NCBI RefSeq assembly: GCF_013200955.2
Contig: NZ_CP053697.2
Coordinates: 1,984,001-2,048,000, forward strand
Source of the DNA: Pseudomonas campi
GTDB taxonomy: Bacteria; Pseudomonadota; Gammaproteobacteria; Pseudomonadales; Pseudomonadaceae
DNA length: 64,000 bases
Reading direction: 5' to 3'
A model generated the notes under the pieces. The model searched no databases. It was not told the DNA's origin and was given only the letters and a program-made list of their open reading frames with translations. Position 1 is the stretch's first letter; each line of letters opens with the position of its first letter. Shown here in pieces: positions 46,084-55,620 of this stretch. A program made the position numbers and the translations under genes.

Positions 46084-48099
46084 TTACGGCCGGCCAGCCG
46101 GCTTGCGCTTGATGGTCTTGAGCAAATCGTCCGGGCTGATGTAGCCGACCATGCCACCCGAGCTAGCTGCGCTGCCTGGTTGCGGCTGGTGCAGGATGTG
46201 GCCCTTCATCTTGCCGATGATGTGCATCTCGCACGGCTTGCAGTCGAACTTCAGGGTCAGCACTTCGTCCTGGTGGATCAGCTGCATGTCCGCCACCTTG
46301 GTGCGCACGCCGGTGACACCCTTGGCCTGCTTGGGGCACAGGTTGAAGGAGAAGCGCAGGCAGTGCTTGGTGATCATCACCGGTACTTCGCCGGTTTCCT
46401 CGTGGGCCTCGTAGGCCGCGTCGATCAGCTGCACGCCGAAACGCTGGTAGAAGGCGCGGGCCTGGTCGTTGTAGACGTTGGCGAGGAAGGTCAGGTGCGA
46501 CTCCGGGTACACCGGCGGCGGCACGCTGACCGCCTTGCGGCTGCCACGCGGATGGCCAGCCACACGTGCGGCATTCAGCGCCTCGATGGCTTCGCGGCGC
46601 AGGGACTTGAGTTGCGAGTTAGGGATGAACAGCGCCTGCGGCGCGTCGATCTGCACATCAGTAACGTAATAGATGGTAGTGCCCAGCTTGCTCAGGGTGT
46701 CGGCCAGCTGCGCGCGGGCCTGTTCGGCATCCTTGGCCGGGCCGAATGGGCCGGGCAGGCTGGTGGTGGCGCTGCTGCCGTCCTCGCTGGTCACCGTCAG
46801 GCGCAGCTCGGCTTCGCGTAGCTCGGCTTGCCAGCTGACCGCCACGCGGCGCTCGGACGAGGTCTTGAGCAGCGCCTGCTGCCAGTTGTGGTCGAGGTTG
46901 CGGTTGAGCACGTGGTGCGGGCGCAACTGCTTGAGCTCGGCCGGCATCTCGTTGGGTACCACGCGGTACTGCCACAGGCTGATGCCGTCTTCCTCGACCT
47001 GGTCCAGTAGCTCGGCGGTATTGGCGCGAAAGCCCACCACTTCACGCTTGATCAGCACGTTGAGGCCGTCGCCGTTGTTCAGCTGTTCGCTGGTTTGCAC
47101 GGTGAGGTCATGCTTGCCGACCTTGAGCACTTCACCCACCGGCAAGCCGACGAACTTGGGTGACTCGAAGGCGCCAATGTCGATCTTGCGGTCGGTGACG
47201 AAGTAGTCGGTGCTGCCGCGGTGGAAGGTCTTTTCCGTGTCCGGGGTGAAGAAGTGTTCGGTGCGGCCGCTGGAGCTGCGCGCCAGCTCGGGACGCTGGG
47301 TGAGGATGGCGTCGAGCTCCTGGCGGTAGTGAGCGGTGATGTTCTTCACGTAGCTCATGTCCTTGTAGCGGCCCTCGATCTTGAACGAGCGCACGCCGGC
47401 ATCGACCAGGTGGATCAGGTTGGCGGTCTGGTTGTTGTCCTTCATCGACAGCAGGTGCTTGTCGTAGGCCACCACGCGGCCTTGGTCATCTTTCAGGGTG
47501 TAGGGCAGGCGGCAGGCCTGCGAGCAGTCGCCGCGGTTGGCGCTGCGCCCGGTCTGCGCGTGGGAAATGTTGCACTGGCCGGAGAAGGCCACGCACAGCG
47601 CGCCATGGATAAAGAACTCGACGGCGGCATCGACGCTGTCGCTGATCTCGCGGATCTGCTCCAGGTTCAGCTCGCGCGCCAGGACGATCTGCGAGAAGCC
47701 GGCCTGGGAGAGGAATTTGGCCTTGTCCAGGGTGCGGATATCGCACTGGGTGCTGGCATGCAGCTCGATCGGCGGGATGTCCATTTCCATCACGCCCATG
47801 TCCTGCACGATCAGCGCATCGACACCGGCGTCGTAGAGCTGGTGGATCAGCTGGCGCGCCGGCTCGACTTCGTCGTCGTGCAGAATGGTGTTGATGGTGA
47901 CAAAGACCTTGGCGTGGAACAGGTGGGCGAACTCCACCAGGCCGGCAATGTCCGCCACGCTGTTGCTGGCGTTGTGCCGCGCACCGAAGCTCGGCCCGCC
48001 GATATACACGGCGTCGGCGCCATGCAGGATGGCTTCCTTGGCGATGGCGGCATCGCGCGCCGGGCTTAACAGTTCGAGCTGGTGCTTGGGCAGGGACAT
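46084..48099 (-). CDS. rlhA: U32-family protein, probable 23S rRNA C2501 hydroxylase RlhA
   Basis: 671 residues from ATG 48099 (MSLPKHQLELLSPARD); 14 further in-frame codons upstream are unlikely. U32 peptidase-family fold: HGADAVYIGGPSFGARHNA, the iron-sulfur cysteines around ALCVAFSGQCNISHAQTGRSANRGDCSQACR, and a C-terminal CDCKPCEMH-like cysteine pair (FDCKPCEMHI). Length and full-length layout match E. coli RlhA (YdcP, about 650) rather than the shorter TrhP/UbiU types. Symbol by similarity only. Confidence 0.75.
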   Translation of the reverse strand: MSLPKHQLELLSPARDAAIAKEAILHGADAVYIGGPSFGARHNASNSVADIAGLVEFAHLFHAKVFVTINTILHDDEVEPARQLIHQLYDAGVDALIVQDMGVMEMDIPPIELHASTQCDIRTLDKAKFLSQAGFSQIVLARELNLEQIREISDSVDAAVEFFIHGALCVAFSGQCNISHAQTGRSANRGDCSQACRLPYTLKDDQGRVVAYDKHLLSMKDNNQTANLIHLVDAGVRSFKIEGRYKDMSYVKNITAHYRQELDAILTQRPELARSSSGRTEHFFTPDTEKTFHRGSTDYFVTDRKIDIGAFESPKFVGLPVGEVLKVGKHDLTVQTSEQLNNGDGLNVLIKREVVGFRANTAELLDQVEEDGISLWQYRVVPNEMPAELKQLRPHHVLNRNLDHNWQQALLKTSSERRVAVSWQAELREAELRLTVTSEDGSSATTSLPGPFGPAKDAEQARAQLADTLSKLGTTIYYVTDVQIDAPQALFIPNSQLKSLRREAIEALNAARVAGHPRGSRKAVSVPPPVYPESHLTFLANVYNDQARAFYQRFGVQLIDAAYEAHEETGEVPVMITKHCLRFSFNLCPKQAKGVTGVRTKVADMQLIHQDEVLTLKFDCKPCEMHIIGKMKGHILHQPQPGSAASSGGMVGYISPDDLLKTIKRKPAGRP

Positions 48100-48323
48100 G
48101 GTTTCAGGCTTCGACAGGATGATCGGTAAACAGCCGGGCATTTTAGCCTGAAAGCGCAGGCTTTCTGTCTTTGCCTGCCAAGTGGCGTTTAGTTTTTAGC
48201 GAGTGAGCGTAGCTGGCAGGCTGGCGAAGTTGCTGTGCGTGGCTTGCCAGTTCGGCAAAATCCTGCGAAAAGCCTGCGCGGGCCGCCGCGGCAGGCTGCC
48301 GATTGATCGAACGAGAGTGAGCG

Positions 48324-48662
48324 ATGAGCAACGAATTGCAGGTTGAAGATATCCAGCTGGGCGACGGCAAGGTCGTGGTCAAGGGCGCCTTGATCACCAC
48401 CCAGTACCGCGGCTGGCTGGAGGACGGCAGCTCCTTCGACTCGTCCTATGAGCGTGGCAAGCCGTTCCAGTGCGTGATCGGTACGCGCCGGGTCATTCAA
48501 GGCTGGGACCAGGGGCTGATGGGCATGCGCGTGGGCGGCAAGCGCAAGCTGTGGGTGCCGGCGCATCTGGGCTATGGCGAACGCCAGGTCGGTTCGATTC
48601 CGCCGAACGCCAACCTGATCTTCGAGATCGAATTGCTGGAAGTGCTGACCCGCGACGACTGA
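48324..48662 (+). CDS. FKBP-type peptidyl-prolyl cis-trans isomerase
   Basis: 112 residues, one FKBP domain: ITTQYRGWLEDGSSFDSSYERGKPF, VIQGWDQGLMGMRVGGKRKLWVPAHLGYG and PPNANLIFEIELLEV. No signal peptide, so cytoplasmic. Catalyses proline isomerisation in folding. Divergent from rlhA; it converges with apt. Confidence 0.93.
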   Translation: MSNELQVEDIQLGDGKVVVKGALITTQYRGWLEDGSSFDSSYERGKPFQCVIGTRRVIQGWDQGLMGMRVGGKRKLWVPAHLGYGERQVGSIPPNANLIFEIELLEVLTRDD

Positions 48663-48699
48663 GTGTCGCCATTGGCCACTCTGCGGCGTGCGGTGGAAC

Positions 48700-49248
48700 T
48701 CAGCGCTCGTTGAGCGCGAAGGCCGTCAGGCAGAAGGTGGGGATGCCACTGTCGTGGAGTTTTTGCGAGCCGCCCAGTTCGGGCAGGTCGATGATCGCGG
48801 CGGCTTCGTGCACCGTGGCGCCCATGCGCCGAACCAGGCGGGCGGCGGCGAGCAGGGTGCCGCCGGTGGCGATCAGGTCATCGAAAATCAGCACCGAGTC
48901 GCCTTCGCACAGGCTGTCGGCATGCACTTCCAGCAGCGCCTCGCCATATTCGGTCTGGTAGCTTTCGGCGAGCACATCGGCGGGTAGCTTGCCCTGTTTG
49001 CGGAACAGGATCAGCGGCTTGTTCAGTTCGTAGGCGATGATCGAGCCGATCAGGAAACCCCGGGCATCCATGGCGGCGATATGGCTGAAATCGCTCTCCA
49101 CATAACGCTGGATAAAGCTGTCGGCCACCAGGCGCAGGGCGCGGGGCGACTGGAACAGCGGGGTGATATCGCGAAACACCACGCCTGGCTTGGGGAAGTC
49201 GGGCACGGGGCGAATCAGGGACTTGATGCTGAATTCGTCGAACATCAT
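48700..49248 (-). CDS. apt: Adenine phosphoribosyltransferase
   Basis: 182 residues. PRPP-binding motif [17 protein letters not shown], plus [16 protein letters not shown] and [17 protein letters not shown] of the family. Salvages adenine to AMP. GGAG precedes the ATG. It follows anr on the same strand with a 33-base gap, as in other pseudomonads. Confidence 0.96.
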   Translation of the reverse strand: MMFDEFSIKSLIRPVPDFPKPGVVFRDITPLFQSPRALRLVADSFIQRYVESDFSHIAAMDARGFLIGSIIAYELNKPLILFRKQGKLPADVLAESYQTEYGEALLEVHADSLCEGDSVLIFDDLIATGGTLLAAARLVRRMGATVHEAAAIIDLPELGGSQKLHDSGIPTFCLTAFALNER

Positions 49249-49281
49249 CGCGGTACTCCAGGCGCTATGGGCAGCGAATTA

Positions 49282-50016
49282 TCAGCGATCCATGTTGCCG
49301 CCGGCCAGTGCACACAGCTCGATCGGGTCGAGAATGTGCACTTCCTTGCCTTCTGCGGCGAGCAGGCCGTTCTGCTGGAAGCGGGTGAACACGCGTGACA
49401 CGGTCTCCACCGCCAGCCCCAGGTAGTTGCCGACCTCGTTGCGCGACATGGCCAGGCGGAACTGGTTGGCGGAAAAACCACGGGCGCGGAAGCGCGCGGA
49501 CAGGTTGACCAGGAAGGTGGCGATGCGTTCGTCGGCGGTCTTCTTCGACAGCAGCAGCATCATCTGCTGGTCGTCACGGATTTCCCGGCTCATCACCCGC
49601 ATCAGCTGGCGCCGCAGCTGGGGCAGTTTTACGGACAGCTCGTCCAGGCGCTCGAAGGGAATCTCGCAGACCGAAGTGGTTTCCAGGGCCTGGGCGGAAA
49701 CCGGGTAGAGCTCGGTATCCATGCCGGAGAGGCCGACCAGCTCACTGGGCAAATGGAAGCCGGTGATCTGCTCTTCACCGCCGTCAGACAGGCTGAAGGT
49801 CTTCAGCGCGCCGGCACGCACGGCGAACACGGAGGAAAAGGTGTCGCCCTGGCGAAAGAGGAAATCGCCCTTTTTCAGCGGACGTCCGCGTTTGACAATT
49901 TCGTCCAGGGAATCCATGTCCTCGAGATTGAGCGACAGCGGCAGGCACAGCGCTGCCAGGCTGCAATCCTTGCAATGGGCCTGATGGGGCGTGTGAACCT
50001 TGATGGATTCGGACAT
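49282..50016 (-). CDS. anr: Anr, oxygen-sensing FNR-type transcription regulator
   Basis: 244 residues. Iron-sulfur ligands Cys15, Cys18, Cys24 and Cys117, the cyclic-nucleotide-binding-like fold ([23 protein letters not shown]), a dimer helix, and the [24 protein letters not shown] whose ETVSR recognition helix reads TTGAT half-sites. The 4Fe-4S dimer forms without oxygen and activates low-oxygen genes. A perfect ANR box lies upstream of hemN (52160); the cbb3-2 operon at the window edge is a known target type. Confidence 0.96.
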   Translation of the reverse strand: MSESIKVHTPHQAHCKDCSLAALCLPLSLNLEDMDSLDEIVKRGRPLKKGDFLFRQGDTFSSVFAVRAGALKTFSLSDGGEEQITGFHLPSELVGLSGMDTELYPVSAQALETTSVCEIPFERLDELSVKLPQLRRQLMRVMSREIRDDQQMMLLLSKKTADERIATFLVNLSARFRARGFSANQFRLAMSRNEVGNYLGLAVETVSRVFTRFQQNGLLAAEGKEVHILDPIELCALAGGNMDR

Positions 50017-50157
50017 CTCGGAGATCCCTGCTGGCTAAACACCTATAAAGCGCAAGGGTAACGCAGGGGCGGGTGGGCTGGCCAGCGTTTGACCGGATGT
50101 TCAAGTTTTTTGGCGCTCAGCCGACAAGGCCGTTGAGTACAGCTGCAGGGCAAGTTC

Positions 50158-50607
50158 ATGTTACGGATCGATGTGGGTGGCCTGACGGAGCGCCTGAGCC
50201 TGGGCATCCAGCGCCAGGTGGCGCGGGAACGTGGCGAAACGCCTAGCGCGGAGGCGGTGGCCGATGGCTTGCGCGTCAGCCTTTCGGAGCTGGGAAGGGT
50301 ACGCTCGAGCGCGAAGAACGCGGATATCGATGAGAGCAACCTGCCGGACAGCGTCAAGGAGCTGCTCAGGCTGATCCGTGCGTTGAAACAGCAGATCGCC
50401 GAGAAGCAGGCCGAGCTGGAGGCAGTGATGGCCGAACCAGGGCTGGCCCCCGAGATCCGCCAGCTGCGCGTCGAGGCACTGCGCAGTGAGCTTGCTTCGT
50501 TGCAAGGGGCGCTCAGCAGCGCCAGTGCCAATCTGCTCAAGGCCATGCGCGAAGCCGGCTTGAGTGACGAGCAGATGCAGACGGCGGCCGGGCTGGCGCT
50601 GGGCTGA
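50158..50607 (+). CDS. Small coiled-coil protein of unknown function beside anr
   Basis: 149 residues, highly charged, helical throughout: a basic N-terminal part (LSLGIQRQVARERGETPSAEAVADGL), a coiled-coil core (about 65-125, KELLRLIRALKQQIAEKQAELEAV) and a C-terminal DEQMQTAAGLALG. No signal peptide or known domain. A gene occurs at this place between anr and hemN in other pseudomonads. Function unknown. Confidence 0.6.
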   Translation: MLRIDVGGLTERLSLGIQRQVARERGETPSAEAVADGLRVSLSELGRVRSSAKNADIDESNLPDSVKELLRLIRALKQQIAEKQAELEAVMAEPGLAPEIRQLRVEALRSELASLQGALSSASANLLKAMREAGLSDEQMQTAAGLALG

Positions 50608-50654
50608 GATCCCGCAAGTAATTTCCTGCACGTTTGGCGCGGACATGGCTGCGT

Positions 50655-50706
50655 GTAGCCCGGATGCAATCCGGGTTGAGCCTGCCCCGGATTGCATTCG
50701 GGCTAC
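50655..50706. repeat. REP-like palindrome between two convergent genes
   Basis: GTAGCCCGGATGCAATCCGGG (50655-50675, 21 bases) is complementary to 50686-50706 with one mismatch, around a 10-base loop. This TAGCCCGGATGCAATCC type of intergenic palindrome is common in Pseudomonas. It separates the unknown gene from hemN and may act as a transcription or mRNA-end barrier. Confidence 0.8.
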
Positions 50707-50714
50707 GCCGGTAA

Positions 50715-52097
50715 TCAGATAACCCGCGAGAAGCGTTGCAGGTTCTGCTGCTCCAGGTAGCGGTCGAACAGCATGCACACCGAACGTACCAGCAGGCGGC
50801 CTGCCGGGCGCACGTCGATACCCTTGTCCGTGAGGTCGATCAGGCCGTCGCGTGCCTGTTGCTGCAGCTGCGGCCAGAGCGGGGCGAAGTAGTCGCGGAA
50901 ATCGAGGCTGAACTGCGCTTCGATGGTGGCGAAGTCCAGCTGGAATTCGCAGATCAGTTGCTGGATCACGGCGCGGCGGATGCGGTCGTCTTCGTTGCAC
51001 TGCAGGCCGCGCAGGGTGGCGAGCTGGTGGTTGTCGAGACTCTGCTGGTAGTTGCCCAGGTCGCTGCTGTTCTGGCAGTACAGGTCGCCGATCTGGCTGA
51101 TGGCCGACACGCCCAGCCCGATCAGGTCGCAGTGGCCGTGGGTGGTGTAGCCCTGGAAGTTGCGTTGCAGGGTGCCGTCTTCCTGGGCGGTGGCCAGCTC
51201 GTCATCGGGCAGGGCGAAGTGGTCCATGCCGATGTAGCGATAACCGGCGGCGGTCAGCTGCTCGATGCTGCCTTGCAGCATGGCCAGTTTGTCCGCCGGG
51301 CTGGGCAGCTCCTCGCTGTTGATCCGCCGCTGCGGCATGAAGCGCTCCGGCAGGTGGGCGTAGTTGAACACCGACAGGCGATCCGGTTGCAGGGCGATGA
51401 CTTCCGCCACGGTGCGGGCAAAGCTTTGCGGGTTCTGCTTGGGCAGGCCGTAGATCAGGTCGATGTTCACCGAGCGGAACTGCAGGGTGCGCGCCGCTTC
51501 GACGATGGCGCGGGTTTCCTCCAGGCTCTGCAGGCGGTTGACTGCCCGCTGCACGGCCGGATCGAGGTCCTGCACGCCGAGGCTGACCCGGTTGAAACCC
51601 AGCTCGCGGAGCAGGCCCATGGTCGACCAGTCGGCCTCGCGCGGATCGATCTCGATGCCGTAGTCGCCGCTGTCGTCATCCAGCAGGTTGAAGTGCTGGC
51701 GCAGATGGCCCATCAGTCGGCGCAGCTCGTCATGGCTGAGAAAGGTCGGAGTGCCGCCACCAAAATGCAGCTGCTCGACGGGCTGACGTGGGTCCAGGTG
51801 GCAGGCGAGGAGGCTGATCTCCTTCTCCAGGCGCTCCAGGTAAGGCAGGGCGCGGCCGCGGTCCTTGGTGATCACCTTGTTGCAGGCGCAGTAGTAGCAG
51901 ATGTTCGCGCAGAACGGCACATGCAGGTAAAGCGACAACGGGCGCAGGGCCTTGCGGCTGTCGCGCAGCGCATGCAGCAGGTCGAACGAGCCGACCTCGT
52001 TGTGGAATTGCATGGCGGTGGGATAGGAGGTGTAACGCGGGCCGGGCAGGTCATAGCGCCGGATCAGGTCAGCGTCCCAGCGAATGGCGTCGAGCAT
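50715..52097 (-). CDS. hemN: HemN, oxygen-independent coproporphyrinogen III dehydrogenase
   Basis: 460 residues. Radical-SAM CX3CX2C with Cys63, Cys67, Cys70 (PFCANICYYCACN), the GGGTPTFL motif, and the C-terminal HemN domain. It makes protoporphyrinogen IX without oxygen, supplying haem when oxygen limits. An ANR box is 62 bases before the start codon, linking it to anr two genes away and to haem demand of the cbb3 oxidases. Confidence 0.96.
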   Translation of the reverse strand: MLDAIRWDADLIRRYDLPGPRYTSYPTAMQFHNEVGSFDLLHALRDSRKALRPLSLYLHVPFCANICYYCACNKVITKDRGRALPYLERLEKEISLLACHLDPRQPVEQLHFGGGTPTFLSHDELRRLMGHLRQHFNLLDDDSGDYGIEIDPREADWSTMGLLRELGFNRVSLGVQDLDPAVQRAVNRLQSLEETRAIVEAARTLQFRSVNIDLIYGLPKQNPQSFARTVAEVIALQPDRLSVFNYAHLPERFMPQRRINSEELPSPADKLAMLQGSIEQLTAAGYRYIGMDHFALPDDELATAQEDGTLQRNFQGYTTHGHCDLIGLGVSAISQIGDLYCQNSSDLGNYQQSLDNHQLATLRGLQCNEDDRIRRAVIQQLICEFQLDFATIEAQFSLDFRDYFAPLWPQLQQQARDGLIDLTDKGIDVRPAGRLLVRSVCMLFDRYLEQQNLQRFSRVI

Positions 52098-52159
52098 ACG
52101 ATTGTCCCTGGATAGGCAAGCAGTGGTTGCGAGTCTAGGGAGGTGCGCAGCGTTTGATC

Positions 52160-52173
52160 TTGACCTGTATCAA
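52160..52173 (-). promoter_or_regulatory. ANR/FNR box upstream of hemN
   Basis: TTGAC-CTGT-ATCAA matches the consensus TTGAY-N4-RTCAA at every defined base. It lies 62 bases upstream of the hemN ATG, suitable for activation of the - strand gene. Confidence 0.85.
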
Positions 52174-52228
52174 GCTGGAGGAGCGGGCACTGCTGGCGAA
52201 GCAGGCTGGCGAGCAGTGTTCGCTCTGG

Positions 52229-52912
52229 CTAATGGCCCATCAGCCAGTGCTGATGCGGGCCGGGCAAGGTCCACAGGCCGAACAGGATCACCAGCAGGCC
52301 ACCGGCCATGCGCACGCCGCGCTTGCGCAGCAGGGCGGTCAGGCGTTCTGCCGCCAGGCCGGTGGCCAGCAGCACCGGCCAGGTGCCGAGGCCGAAGGCC
52401 AGCATCAGCAGGCCGCTATCCAGCGCCGAACCCTGGCTGGCCGCCCACAGCAGGGTGCTATAGACCAGGCCGCAGGGCAGCCAGCCCCAGATGGCGCCGA
52501 GCAGCAGTGCGCGGGACAGGCTGCTGACCGGCATCAGGCGCGTGGCTATGGGTTGCAGGTGGCGCCAGAGGTGGCGGCCGAGGCCTTCGATGCGGGTCAG
52601 GCCGCTCCACCAGCCGGCCAGGTACAGGCCCATGGCGATCAGCAGCAGCGCGGCGATCACCCTCAGAACCATGGCCGCCGGGCTGCTGGCCACGGCCCAG
52701 CCGGCCAGGCCGATCAACACCCCGGCCGTGGTGTAGCTGAGGATGCGCCCGAGGTTGTAGGCCAGCAGCAGGCGAAAACGCCGGGCCCGTTGTTCGGCTG
52801 GGATGGCCAGGGTCAGCGCGCCCATCAGGCCGCCACACATGCCCAGGCAGTGCCCGCCGCCGAGCAGGCCGAGGATCAGTGCGGAAACCAGCAGTGGGGC
52901 AAGTTCAAGCAC
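52229..52912 (-). CDS. TauE/SafE-like (UreH-type) membrane protein of the cco gene cluster
   Basis: 227 residues from a GTG overlapping the ccoS end; the open frame upstream reads low-complexity antisense of ccoS. About six membrane helices. The N-terminal motif GGGHCLGMCGGLMG has a His/Cys/Met/Cys set suggestive of metal handling. Such genes regularly follow ccoS in Pseudomonas and may assist copper delivery to cbb3 oxidase, but that role is inference. Confidence 0.7.
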   Translation of the reverse strand: MLELAPLLVSALILGLLGGGHCLGMCGGLMGALTLAIPAEQRARRFRLLLAYNLGRILSYTTAGVLIGLAGWAVASSPAAMVLRVIAALLLIAMGLYLAGWWSGLTRIEGLGRHLWRHLQPIATRLMPVSSLSRALLLGAIWGWLPCGLVYSTLLWAASQGSALDSGLLMLAFGLGTWPVLLATGLAAERLTALLRKRGVRMAGGLLVILFGLWTLPGPHQHWLMGH

Positions 52913-53111
52913 GGGGCTGGTCCTGTTGCTCGGGCTGGTCGGCTTCGGCGATACCGGCCTTGTGCTGCGGGTCTTCGTCGTCGAACAGGATGCTGTGGGC
53001 CGGGCCGTCGAGGTCGTCGTACTGGCCATTGTCCACCGCCCAGACGAACAACCAGATGGCGAAGCCGACCAGGGCTACGGCAATCGGGATCAGGATGTAG
53101 ATGGCGGACAT
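52905..53111 (-). CDS. ccoS: CcoS, cbb3 oxidase maturation protein
   Basis: 68 residues. One N-terminal membrane helix (AIYILIPIAVALVGFAIWLFVWAV) followed by DNGQYDDLDGPAHSILFDDE, the diagnostic CcoS segment. Needed for cofactor insertion into CcoN. The end overlaps the next gene by 8 bases. Confidence 0.93.
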   Translation of the reverse strand: MSAIYILIPIAVALVGFAIWLFVWAVDNGQYDDLDGPAHSILFDDEDPQHKAGIAEADQPEQQDQPRA

Positions 53112-53134
53112 GGGGTCTCCGGATAAGGCTCAGA

Positions 53135-53209
53135 CGTAGGGTGGATGTCGCTTTTTACATCCACCATTGCGGCGTTGTGGTGGATCGATGAAGCACGATC
53201 CACCCTACG
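53135..53209. repeat. Compound inverted repeat between ccoI and ccoS
   Basis: CGTAGGGTGGAT (53135-53146) pairs with ATCCACCCTACG (53198-53209), with a nested GTGGATGT/ACATCCAC (53141-53148 and 53157-53164) inside. This GTAGGGTGGAT type of palindrome is widespread between Pseudomonas genes. Its right arm covers the ccoI stop codon (53205-53207). Confidence 0.75.
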
Positions 53210-55607
53210 GACGGCTCAGGCGCAGGGCGTTGAGCACCACCAGCAGCGAGCTGACCGACATGCCGACCGCGGCCCACAGCGGAGTGACCATGCCCAGGGC
53301 AGCGAAGGGCAGCACCAGGCCATTGTACAGCGTTGCCCAGGCCAGGTTCTCGAGGATGATGCGCCGCGTACGGCGGGCCATGGCGAAGGCCTGCACCAGG
53401 CTGCCCAGGCGGTTGGACAGCAGCACCGCGTCGGCGCTGGTCTTGGCCAGGTCGGTGGCGCTGCCCATGGCCACGCTGATGTCGGCGCCGGCCAGCACCG
53501 GCACGTCGTTGACCCCGTCACCGAGCATCAGCACGCGGTGGCCGGCCTGTTGCAGCTGTTTTAGTACGGCCAGTTTGGCATCCGGGGTGAGGCCGCCGCG
53601 GGCGTCAGCGATGCCCAGCTGGCGCGCCACTTCGCCAACCATCGGCGAGCTGTCGCCGGACAGCAGGATGATCTGCCAGCCCTGCGCGCGGCAGGCTTCC
53701 AGCAGCTGCGGGGCGTCTTCGCGCAGGCGATCGCCGAGAACGAACCAGGCCAGCGGGCCGCGTTCGTCACCGAGCAGCAGCCACTGACCGTGCTCGCCGG
53801 GAATGGCCGGCGCGCTGCGCCCAGCGAGGGCGGCCACATAGGCCGGCTGGCCGATGCGCAGGCGGCGCCCGTCGACCACGCCTTGCAGGCCCTGGCCGGG
53901 TTCGCTGGCCAGCTGTTCGGCACCTTGCGTGCAGTGACCGAAGGCGCGGGCGATGGGGTGTTCGGAACCATGTTCGAGGGCCGCCGCCAGAGCCAGGCAG
54001 GCGTCGCCATCCAGCTCGCGCAGGGTCTCGATGCGTTCCAGGGTCAGGCGCCCTTCGCTGAGCGTACCGGTCTTGTCGACGATCAATGTGTCGATCTGCT
54101 TGAGGCCTTCCAGCACATGGCCGCGGGTCAGCAGCAGGCCGAGCTTGTGCAGGCTGCCGGTAGCGGTGGTCAGCGCGGTCGGGGTGGCCAGGGAGAGGGC
54201 GCAGGGGCAGGTGGCGACCAGCAGGGCGAGGACGATCCAGAAGGCGCGGTCGCTGTCGATCTGCCACCAGACCAGGCCGACGATGGCGGCCACACCGAGG
54301 ACGATCAGCAGGAACCACTGGGCGACCCGGTCGGCCAGTTCGGCGATGCGCGGCTTGTCGGCCTGGGCGCGCTCCAGCAGACGGACGATGGCGGATAGCC
54401 GGGTGTTGGCACCGAGGGCGCTGATCTGCAGGGTCAGCGGGCCCTCGACGTTGAGGGTGCCGGCGGTCACCGCATCGCCGATGCCGCGTGGCAGCGGCAG
54501 GTATTCGCCAGTGAGCAGCGATTCGTCGACGCTGGATTGGCCGGCGACGATATGTCCGTCGGCCGGCAGCAGCGCGCCCGGTGGCACCAGTACACGGTCG
54601 CCGACCTGCAGTTCGCGCAGCAGCACGCGCTCGCTGCGCTCCTCGGCATCCAGGCGCAGGCAGGACGGCGGCAGCAGGCTGACCAGTTGCGCGGTGGCCG
54701 CCGCCGTACGCTCGCGGGCACGCCGCTCGAGGTAACGACCGGCGAGAAGGAACAGGGCAAACATGCCGACCGCGTCGAAATACAGCTCGCCGATGCCGGT
54801 GACGGTGGACCAGATGCCGGCGACATAGGCGCCGCCGATGGCCAGCGACACCGACACGTCCATGGTCAGGTGACGGGTGCGCAGGTCACGCAGGGCGCCG
54901 CGGAAGAACTGGCCGCAGCAGTAGAAGACGATGGGCGTGGTGAGGAACAGACTGGTCCAGCGCAGGATCTTGTCCAACTCGGGCGAGAGGTCGACATTGA
55001 ATTCCGGCCAGGTGGCCATGGCCGCCATCATCACCTGCATCCACAGCAGACCGGCGACGCCGATCTGCCGTAGCGACTTGCGGTTCTCGGCCGCCAGGCG
55101 GGTGCTGGCTGCATCGTCCTGCCAGGGGTGACCGGCATAACCGATGCTGCGCAGCTCCTTGAGCAGTTGGCTGAGCGGCAGCAGGCTGTCGGCCCAGCGC
55201 AGGGTCAGGCGATGGTTGGACAGGTTGAGACGGGCTTCGGCGACGCCAGGCAAAGTGCGCAGGTGCTTCTCGATCAGCCAGCCGCAGGCGGCGCAGCTGA
55301 TGCCTTCGATCAACAGGCTGGTTTCGCTGAGTTCACCCTGGTGCTGGACGAAGTCCTGCTGCACCTCGTCGCGGTCGTACAGTTCCAGCTCATCCGGCAA
55401 GGCCTTGGGCAAGGCCTGCGGGTTGACCGCGTTGTCGCTGCGGTGGCAGTAGTAGTTTTCCAGGCCGCCGGCGACGATGGCTTCGGCCACGGCCTGGCAG
55501 CCTGGGCAGCACAAGGCCCGCGGTGCACCCAGCACGCGGGCCTCGAAACGGCTGCCGGCAGGTACCGGCAGGCCGCAGTGATAGCAGGGAAGGGGACTGC
55601 TGCTCAT
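53205..55607 (-). CDS. ccoI: CcoI (FixI), copper-transporting P-type ATPase for cbb3 assembly
   Basis: 800 residues from ATG 55607; the longer upstream frame lies antisense to ccoH. The N-terminal cysteine-rich metal-binding domain has C8, C11, C33, C34, C37, then an HMA-type GISCAACG with C105/C108. P-type core: membrane CPC at 467-469, phosphorylated Asp511 in DKTGT, and MLGDGVNDVPVL. It moves copper across the inner membrane for the CcoN CuB site. The stop lies in an intergenic palindrome. Confidence 0.95.
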   Translation of the reverse strand: MSSSPLPCYHCGLPVPAGSRFEARVLGAPRALCCPGCQAVAEAIVAGGLENYYCHRSDNAVNPQALPKALPDELELYDRDEVQQDFVQHQGELSETSLLIEGISCAACGWLIEKHLRTLPGVAEARLNLSNHRLTLRWADSLLPLSQLLKELRSIGYAGHPWQDDAASTRLAAENRKSLRQIGVAGLLWMQVMMAAMATWPEFNVDLSPELDKILRWTSLFLTTPIVFYCCGQFFRGALRDLRTRHLTMDVSVSLAIGGAYVAGIWSTVTGIGELYFDAVGMFALFLLAGRYLERRARERTAAATAQLVSLLPPSCLRLDAEERSERVLLRELQVGDRVLVPPGALLPADGHIVAGQSSVDESLLTGEYLPLPRGIGDAVTAGTLNVEGPLTLQISALGANTRLSAIVRLLERAQADKPRIAELADRVAQWFLLIVLGVAAIVGLVWWQIDSDRAFWIVLALLVATCPCALSLATPTALTTATGSLHKLGLLLTRGHVLEGLKQIDTLIVDKTGTLSEGRLTLERIETLRELDGDACLALAAALEHGSEHPIARAFGHCTQGAEQLASEPGQGLQGVVDGRRLRIGQPAYVAALAGRSAPAIPGEHGQWLLLGDERGPLAWFVLGDRLREDAPQLLEACRAQGWQIILLSGDSSPMVGEVARQLGIADARGGLTPDAKLAVLKQLQQAGHRVLMLGDGVNDVPVLAGADISVAMGSATDLAKTSADAVLLSNRLGSLVQAFAMARRTRRIILENLAWATLYNGLVLPFAALGMVTPLWAAVGMSVSSLLVVLNALRLSRP

Positions 55608-55620
55608 GGACGCTGGCGGA

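Noticed and set aside
50090-50117. FNR-like TTGAC...TTCAA near 50093-50112 between anr and the unknown gene
   Set aside because: The half-sites are 6 bases apart instead of 4, so it does not fit an ANR box.
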